From Hemicordylus capensis (taxonomy: Eukaryota; Chordata; Lepidosauria; Squamata; Cordylidae), in NCBI RefSeq assembly GCF_027244095.1, contig NC_069659.1:93103501-93167500 (forward strand): a stretch of 64,000 nt of DNA, read 5' to 3'. The notes below the pieces were generated by a model, which was given only the letters and a program-made list of their open reading frames with translations, was not told where the DNA came from and did not search any database. Numbering within the stretch: the stretch's first letter is position 1; every line of letters begins with the position of its first letter. The position numbers were made by a program, and so were the translations under genes. Below are positions 56,781-64,000 of the stretch, piece after piece.

Positions 56781-57887
56781 GAATAGTGAAAGGAAAGTAG
56801 GCAGATTAGTTCTTTCTAGAACTTGTTCTTTCTGAAATCCTGGGCAAGACTTTGCAAGCAGCAGAAGAAAGAAGATGCTGCTCAGTTCCTGTCCTTTAGG
56901 TCAATGCCTAAAGCAGCCTGGTGGGATCTCTTACTAGGCAAAAGAGTGAGAGTGGCCAGCTAGAACCATATGATCAGGTGTACTAATATTTTAATTAAAG
57001 GAATGTTTGTTAATTATTTTTAATGTGGGGATGCATTAAAGATCATCTTTCACAAATGCATCCTTAGTTGCAGCCTGAAGTGATACAGGCCTGCTCTTGC
57101 ACTTTGTTTTGTCACCTGTGTAGGCTGGACATCAGACTCACTGAATAGTTCTGTTAAAAAAACAAAAAATTAAAAGCAATAAGGCAATAACTCACCGGAG
57201 TAGGAATATAGATTGATATGTTGATGTGAGAGGATGACATACACAGCATGTACCGATTCCAGAACCTAGCCCAAGTCCCAGCACAGAGCTCTTACCCTTA
57301 CTTTTATGCACGAGGGTGATTATACTGAGCTGTCTGGGGGCATGTAGCATCCTGTGGGACATCTGTCAGCCATCTGTCAGTCTGAAGTGGGGGGAAAGTG
57401 CCACCACAGTTTCCCTGTACCAAGAAGGATTTATGACCAATAGGATAAAGTAAGAAAACTGTCCCACTTGCTATATACAGGGTGCCTTGTTAACTGCTAT
57501 GCTTTGCACAGCAGTACTGGAAGCCAATCCATTGAATTTTCCCTCACTGCAGAGTGACCCAAGAGTGACCCTACTTTTCTTCCAGCAGAGCTAAACTGCT
57601 GGGATTTAAGCCAATTTATTCTCACTTGTGCCCACAGGGTACACTGGCATGAATCCAGGTCTTTTGGTTTAAGTGGATGGTGGATTCTGTTAGTAATTTT
57701 GATTTTCATGCATTTCACAGTTTGGGAAAGGGAATCTTATTTTCTTATGGTCAGAAGATTAAGTTTCAGTTTACTGCTCCTTCTGATACAGCAAAGCCAT
57801 TTCATAACCTTCCTTACATTGCTTTGTAATTCCCTGTTAAATCAGATCGTTGTAATGGCCTTTAGATGCTTGTGAGCCTTCTAAGAA
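56781..57887. other. SH3BGR intron 1, no recognised element
   Basis: Nothing nameable was seen. Confidence 0.4.
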
Positions 57888-58175
57888 TCTCTATATATAA
57901 TTCTCCTAAACGTACCTGTCACTAATCCCATGCGTGGAAGCTCTTGTGAGAGTTTTGGGGAGAGCTGACAATTAGTGACAGGGACAGAATGGCTGAGCAG
58001 CCAGAGAGGAGAAACAGCAGCCTGCCTGGTGGCCCCGCCACCAAGGGAGGAGAAGTGGCTGCCTGGCTGTTGAGGGAGCACAAAATGGGGCTGAAGGGGG
58101 GGGGAGCATGAAATGAAGATCGGAGGGAAGATAGGGAGAACTAGGGGTGCAGATGCTCTGCGCCAGGTCAGCTAG
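57888..58175 (+). mobile_element. Non-autonomous Helitron, 288 bp
   Basis: It starts TCTCTATATATAATTCTCCT after AAGAA and ends with a GTGCAGATGCTCTGCGCC hairpin, AGGTCAG and CTAG before T. Confidence 0.85.
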
Positions 58176-58654
58176 TATTTTTATAATGATAATAGAAATT
58201 AGAACTCATGTGTATGCAACCCCTTGTTTTATAGAGCACAGATGATGACCTACAAAATGTGAGAATTATGAATAATGACCTCAAAAGCATAAGGAACAGG
58301 GTCAAAATAAAAATGTGGATACACTGCATTTGTTGTAGATTAGCTACTTCTACCCTGAAGTTATATTTCCTTCTTCGGGTTCTGGTACAGTACTCAGTGT
58401 CTTATTGTTTTGGTTTACGTTTAAAAAACAACACTATTTAGTTAGTTCATGACTTTAATTATTTTTCATTATTTTAGGCACTTAAGCTTAAAATTATGAA
58501 GCTTCTGGTAAAAGAAGAATCCTGTCTGTTGTAAAATGTCTATTCAGAAAAACCTTTTATGCAAAACCTTTGGCATAAAGGTTTGTCATTTCCGGCTACC
58601 GCTCCATTGAAATGAAGCCTAACTATGTATAATTGCACTTGGCCAAATGCATCA
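58176..58654. other. SH3BGR intron 1, no recognised element
   Basis: Nothing nameable was seen. Confidence 0.4.
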
Positions 58655-58797
58655 GTTGTACCAGTTGCAGGGGAGCAACAGCAGGAGAGAGGGCATGTCC
58701 TCAGCCCCTGCCTGTGGGCTTCCAGTGGCATCTGGTGGGCCACTGTGTGAAACAGGATGGGCCTTGGGCCTGATCCAGCAGGGATCTGTTCTTATGT
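58655..58797 (+). mobile_element. CR1 LINE 3' end
   Basis: GGGGAGCAACAGCAGGAGAG ... GGTGGGCCACTGTGTGAAAC ... CTGATCCAGCAGGGATCTGT TCTTATG. Confidence 0.85.
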
Positions 58798-59254
58798 TTA
58801 TCCCTTGTTCTCCTTACCTCTCCTACTCCCTCACTCTGTCTCTTGTTAAGATTTTTTTTTAATTCCTGCTGCTCCTTTTGTAGTCTCTGCCACTGTTGTA
58901 ATTTCGATTCTAGGCTCCTTGGGTTATCATGCTTTATTTTTATGCAACTCTGTAAATTGCTACATATTTCATTGGCACCATATAAAACTATTAATTTTTA
59001 AAAAAATCTAACAACCTTTTGTCCCTTATTTTGACACCATTTCAAAAAACAAAAAAGAAGAAGTCCTAGACTACCAGAACATTATCACTCCTCAGTATAC
59101 AATATATTTTCTCCTTTTTAAAAGAACACCTTTGTTCCATAATTCACAAGAATTATAGGGGGGAAAGCCCCATGCTCACTGTGCAAGCACCTCTCTGCAG
59201 ATTACTGCTTTTCTGCCTGTAGCACAGTGTGGCCAGGATTATGTAGTTTGAGCT
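58798..59254. other. SH3BGR intron 1
   Basis: A LINE-like tail (TTGGCACCATATAAAACTAT) lies at about 58930-58995. The rest is unrecognised. Confidence 0.4.
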
Positions 59255-59322
59255 GTGCTTTTGGACAGGGGTTGAGCTAGATGACACTTGGTTGTCTTCC
59301 AGTTCTGTGATTCTTTGAAAGT
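59255..59322 (+). repeat. CR1 3' terminus, old
   Basis: GGGGTTGAGCTAGATGACAC, then CCAGTTCTGTGATTCTTTGA, the CR1 end with its ATTCTNTGA repeat. Confidence 0.65.
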
Positions 59323-60464
59323 CTGTTTCAGTTAATGGTCTGAGCTCATGGATTATACTTTGATTATGATTCAGAAGACCTTGAAGTATCAATGTTATGT
59401 AGATTCATTTTATATAATTGGCTATTTCTGAATTTGAGCTCATAATTCAAGAAGAGAAAAAGTATAGCTTGCTAGACAGAATCATATCAGAATTGAAAAT
59501 TTAGCAAGCAGAATAATTCTCTGTCAGCATAGTGTTTAAAACAGGTTGTTTTTGGAGTGTCAGATCAGAGAGCTGCATCAACGTGGCACGTCCAATCCTT
59601 CCCCCTGCCACCTAACCCTTCCAGATTTCCAAGTAATCCGGGCAGCTTTGGGTGTCTAAGCACTTTCAGGTTGGGTGGGCAGACAAGGAAAGACTGGGGA
59701 TGAATCCTACGTTCCACTTCCACACTAATTAGGACTGGCTTGGCCCACCCCATGCCACGGGGAATGCAAACTAGCCACTGTGGGGCACCCTGGGTCAGTT
59801 CACCCATGGATTAGAATGGTCACTGGCTAGCCAGGTGACTATGAACAGCAAAACCGAGCATGGAGGTGTGTTGCAGGGAGACCACACTCTTATAGGGGTG
59901 TTTATATTTTTGGTTCTTGGCAGTTGCCCAGACCGGGAGGAATGTAGCTGAGGGATCCTTCCTGGGGCTTTGGCAGAGCTGTCAACTGGGCCAGGTGTTA
60001 AAAGCTCTTCAGCCCGCATGCATGTCTCTAGGGCCAGGCACTCTCATGAGAGAGTTGTCCGCACCAGAACAGGATCCACCTTTGTCACATAAAAAGAAAG
60101 TCTTATGTGATTTAATCCTGCTTTAGAAGGATGGTTCTTCTCATGAGGTTTGGCTCACCAAGCCTGCTTCGACCAAGGGGAAGGCGCTGGGGTTCCCTGT
60201 GCCTACCAACTGGTAGAAAACATAGGGGGGGAAACCAAAACCCAAAGGTGCAAATCCTAAATAATCTTAACTTATTCCTAGCAGTCTCATCCTATCCATC
60301 CATCAGCACTCCTAGATGGGATAGGGATGGGGCTCCAGGGGGAGGAAAATAATTATAACCCCCAGAGATGGAGGGGCGGGGGGGGCACGATGATGATTAT
60401 CCTGACATATCTGCTGGAGAATGTCCTGGTGGGGGTGTGTCACAAATGGCCATTGCCAGTAAAA
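59323..60464. other. SH3BGR intron 1, no recognised element
   Basis: Nothing nameable was seen. Confidence 0.4.
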
Positions 60465-60665
60465 AAAACTCATTCTGCGCACAACAAATATTTATATATC
60501 ATTTTTCAACAAAAGGTTCCCAAAGTGGTTTACATAGATAGAAATAAATAAAATGGCTTCCTGTCCCCAAAGGGCTCATAATCTAAAGACTGCTTATGCA
60601 GTCTGTCTTTAACCAGTAGAAGTGACAAGAGAGGGGCCCAGTCCTCTCTTCCCAGGGGAGGGAAG
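60465..60665 (-). repeat. LINE 3' end
   Basis: TTTCAACAAAAGGTTCCCAA, GTGGTTTACATAGATAG, CCCCAAAGGGCTCATAATCT: an L2-like 3' UTR, reversed. Confidence 0.6.
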
Positions 60666-62011
60666 AGGGGAGCCACAAGACTCTTTCCCCAACTGTGGTA
60701 TACAGTAGTGTGAGGAAAGGGTTAAAGTCTTTTTGCCTCTCCAAAGGCAGGCGAGCAATTCTGAAAAGGCATGATCACACTGAGCACGCCACCTCTAACA
60801 TTGTGGCCAATGGTTGCAGCTTCACTAGCTTGCTGGGATGCAGCCTGGGCGGACTGAGAAGAGGGAGGAGTTCCTCCACTCAGAAGCTGGAGGTTGCCAA
60901 ACCACAGTTAGTCAATTATCTGCAGCATGATTCTCGACTTCAAAGATTAACCACAGTTTCATCTACCCAAGGTTTGATGCTATATCTGAATGGGCTCTCA
61001 CTGTTGTTTCTGGCCAGCTCCTTGCCTTTTTAAGTGAAACTAAATTTCCACTGAAAGTTAACGCATTTTAGGAAAATGACTTTGTTTATTATCTCCAATT
61101 TTTGCTTAATCTTCCTCAAATAAACTTAGAACAAATGAGTGTCATTTATCCGTTGTGGTTATTAGGATTTTTCTCCTTCTGTTCTTTATTAAATCCCATC
61201 AGCCTGATACAAGGCTAATATAAAAAACCACCAGTAACCCTGGAGAATAGTCCCTAAGTTAGGCTGATATTAGAACTGCAATGAGAGCTTGATTTGGGGG
61301 TTTATTTAATTCCTTTTGCATATGGGTGCATGCTTTTCTAAACATAGTGCTGTTGTGTTAAACCCTTTTTATTCAGCCTGGCATTTCCATCTGGCGTTTT
61401 GTTTGTGGGGCAATGTTGCTGTTTTCTGTCTTTTTTGTTGTGAGGTGCTGCACCACTGGGCCTTGTTTGCAGTTTTGGGGCATGACCGTCTGGCCTGGAA
61501 AGAGTTACTGCCAGGCCAGAAATTATGTGGGGATGTTGACATCCAAAGGCAATGACCTTAGGACATGCCTTTAAGGCTTGGAAAAATGAGGCAGGCTGAG
61601 TGAGGAGCTGACTGGGTGGCAGGAAACTACCTTAGCGGCTTTGCCAGGAAATCACTCTCAGCCAGGAGAAACAACACTCCCTCTTCCCAAGGTTCCCATC
61701 CCATCTCCCCAGGGAGGCAGCAGTGTCAAGGGTTTTTTAAAAAAAAATTATCTCCCCTTTGAATTTCACTCCCTTGGAACTGTAAAATCAGCTATGCATC
61801 CTGTCCACATTCCTTACAGCCCTGATATTGAAAGGAGTTTTGCTATTCCTTCCTCCAGACCAGCATTTTTCAAACTATGCTGTAGAGTTCCTTGCAAGCT
61901 TATCAAAGGTTCCTTGGTAAGAAGATCAGTAATGGTGAACAAGGTTTCTGGAAAGATGTTGCCCACCCACTACCAGTCATCTTCTGAAAAGGAAGATGTT
62001 TAACCTAGGGT
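60666..62011. other. SH3BGR intron 1, no recognised element
   Basis: A possible hAT edge (CAGCATTTTTCAAACTATG) lies near 61861. No exon. Confidence 0.35.
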
Positions 62012-62120
62012 TAGGGATGTGCATGGAACCAGATTGCCTGGTTTGGCTTGAATCTGGACTGGATTCAACCCATCCTGGGTGGCTCAGGCTCAATTGAGCC
62101 CAGCCCAGATCAGTTACACC
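62012..62120. mobile_element. TAGGGATGTGCA-family hAT miniature, left end only
   Basis: TAGGGATGTGCATGGAACCA followed by diverged sub-terminal repeats (GGTTTGGCTTGAATCTGGAC). The right end was not found. Confidence 0.55.
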
Positions 62121-63023
62121 GTCGAGACTCCGTTTGTCCTTTACCTTGAAAAATCAAGCCACTGCACAGTGGGATGGTGGCGACAGCTGTCCGCCAGCCA
62201 TAGGGATGGCAGCAGAAGCTACAGCGGGGACTCCTTCCACTCTCCCAAAGGACAGCCCAGGGAAACAAAACACATTACAGCACCTTGCAGCGGGAATTAG
62301 TGGGAGGTTTGTGTCTCTTTACATTTCATGGCACAGGTCACTGTCACGAGGCAGAACAGAGAAGAGAGGGAAGGAAGTGGGAGGCGGGGTTGAATCCAAG
62401 AGGTGACCAGTGAAAGTCACAGCACTACCATCTCTATGTTTGCTGTTTGGAATAGGCATAAAACCACAGTTATGGCAAGTCAGCAGTCAGGTGTAACACT
62501 TGGGCGGCAAAACCTCAGTTGTTGGCAGCTAACCTAAGGTGTAACTGGAGGTTACAACTGAAGTTTGGCAAGGCAATCCGGATATAGCTTTTTACACTTA
62601 ACTTCAATTTCATGCATTCGTATGTAATGGAGTTCCAGCCTATGCCCCAATTAACAGCAGTTATCTTGTACATCTGAACCAGCTCTAATTATACAGGAAG
62701 CAGCCTTAACTGAGAGAGAAGAGTTTGATATTTATTGCTAACTAAAACATAAGCTAAGAAAACAATAAACAGACTAACAGTCTCTTATGCAAAGAGAGGG
62801 AAAACCTCTCAGTTTGAATTCAGGACAGCAAGAAAGAAGGCTAACAGAAACTTAAGATTCTACCCCAAGCCTGAACATAGACACAAAACATACAGATAAG
62901 CAAGCCCCTGGACAAAAGCAAAGACAACGCCTATCTAGGGAATGCTAACAAAAAATATATTGGTTTGCTTACAGAAAAAGTGGGGTCTACATTCTTCATA
63001 ATAACAATAAGAAAAAAGAATGG
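62121..63023. other. SH3BGR intron 1, no recognised element
   Basis: Nothing nameable was seen. Confidence 0.35.
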
Positions 63024-63031
63024 TTCTAGAT

Positions 63032-63167
63032 CAGTGATTCTCAAACTTGGGTCCTCAGGTGTTATTGGACTTCAGCTCCCATAATCCCCAACCAAAGGCC
63101 ACTGAGGCTGGGGATTATGGGAGTTGAAGTCCAATAACACCGGAGGACCCAAGTTTGAGAATCCCTG
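63032..63167. mobile_element. hAT miniature, complete palindrome, 136 bp
   Basis: The ends CAGTGATTCTCAAACTTGGG and (reversed) CAGGGATTCTCAAACTTGGG are near-identical, with a perfect 8-bp duplication TTCTAGAT (63024-63031 and 63168-63175). The centre is CCAAAGGCCACTGAGGCTGG. Confidence 0.95.
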
Positions 63168-63479
63168 TTCTAGATACATTGTTCTGTCATAGAGAGCAAC
63201 TTCCTTTTACATGTGCTATCATCAGCTTCTAGGTGGATGAAGCAAAACCAAGTTGCCAGATCTTGGAAAAACAATATAATACCTGGATGGGGGCCAGGAA
63301 TGGAGCGACATAAAATGTTCTGCCCATCTAAGAACATACAACAATTACATATGCTTGCAAGCCTTCTGTCCCCAAACCATGTCATCCATACATGATACCA
63401 CACAGATTGCAACACAAATCATACTGCAACTGTGTTTAGACAGATCAGATTTTTAGCCCACGTTCCTTAAGGAAAGTAA

Positions 63480-64000
63480 GCTTATGAGATCACCTGGCAT
63501 TCTGTGTGTGTGAGAGTATGTGTCTCCCCCCCTCCACCCACCTGCATCAACTTCGCAATGCCTGGTTCAATATGAACCAAATCAGGTATAGTTGTGGGGC
63601 TACCACAACGGCATAGTTCATGATGATGTCATCCACCCCAATTCAAGACGGGCACAAATGTTTGATGCTCAAGTGGGCTAGCTTGTGAACCACCTAACCA
63701 ATTTGAGCCAAATTTGCTACAGCTGGAGGGACTCAAGGACACCTCAATAGCATAGTTTATAATGATGTTATCCACCCTGATTCAAGATGGCAGACACATG
63801 AACATTTGAGGTGAAAGTGGGTTAGCTTGTGAACTGCCTAACCAATTTGAACCAAACTTGGTACAGTTGTAGTGAGTGACACAAAGGGACACCTCAATGG
63901 TGCAGTTTGTAATGATGTCATCCGGTCCATTTCAAGATGGCAGACACATGGAGGTGCAAGTGGACTAACTTGTGAGGATGGTAATTATCAGTTAAGATCA
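63480..64000. repeat. Dispersed 140-150-bp tandem unit, long copy (runs off window)
   Basis: It opens GCTTATGAGATCACCTGGCA. The landmark GATGTCATCC or a variant recurs at about 63624, 63764 and 63914, giving periods of 140 and 150 bp. Each unit also has ATTCAAGAYGG and GTGAACYRCCTAACCAATTT. It appears to lose register near the right edge. Confidence 0.85.

Noticed and set aside
52355-64000. Second exon of SH3BGR
   Set aside because: No IRKKQQEV-like segment with an acceptor was found in any forward frame, so it is taken to lie beyond the window.

Overview
The window is vertebrate nuclear DNA: short exons with GT..AG boundaries sit in long introns packed with old transposable elements. The repeats point to a squamate reptile, most likely a lizard: a Sauria-type SINE with a Bov-B-like tail, SINEs with a 5S rRNA-like head, CR1, L2 and L1 LINEs, hAT miniature elements, Helitrons and a DIRS fossil. 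There is no prokaryotic operon, CRISPR array, or functional rRNA or tRNA gene. I know of no described system that the window as a whole represents; the less usual material is structural (hairpin-ended elements, palindromes, an ORF2-less L1).

Three host genes are recognised, in the order and orientation I recall around human 21q22.2. (1) GET1/WRB (+): exons 2-5 at 2498-11902; exon 1 lies to the left of the window. (2) LCA5L, lebercilin-like (-): seven coding exons between 44142 and 19851 read in one continuous frame of about 730 codons, with a probable non-coding first exon ending at 46999 beside a perfect RFX X-box and a ZNF143-like site. (3) SH3BGR (+): only coding exon 1 (52310-52354) is seen; the rest should lie to the right.

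Layout. 1-12.1 kb: GET1 with intronic hAT miniatures, a near-perfect 267-bp palindrome, three Helitrons (two of them tail to tail) and a DIRS fossil. 12.1-19.8 kb: intergenic, with a GC-rich Helitron and a broken CR1 carrying nested insertions. 19.85-47.1 kb: LCA5L, whose introns hold a 511-bp hairpin hAT miniature, a 3.75-kb L1-derived element without ORF2, an L2 with endonuclease and RT remnants, a nested hAT complex, and a 1.4-kb inverted repeat with a different SINE in each arm. 47.1-52.3 kb: intergenic, with a CR1 nested in a hAT miniature. 52.3-64 kb: start of SH3BGR intron 1, with a further hairpin-ended element, a CORE-like SINE, a Helitron and a dispersed 140-150-bp tandem repeat.

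The three genes do not form one pathway. GET1 is the ER membrane receptor subunit for tail-anchored protein insertion, LCA5L is a ciliary coiled-coil protein, and SH3BGR is a thioredoxin-fold SH3-binding protein of muscle. All calls come from reading the sequence and remembered protein families; no database search was run.
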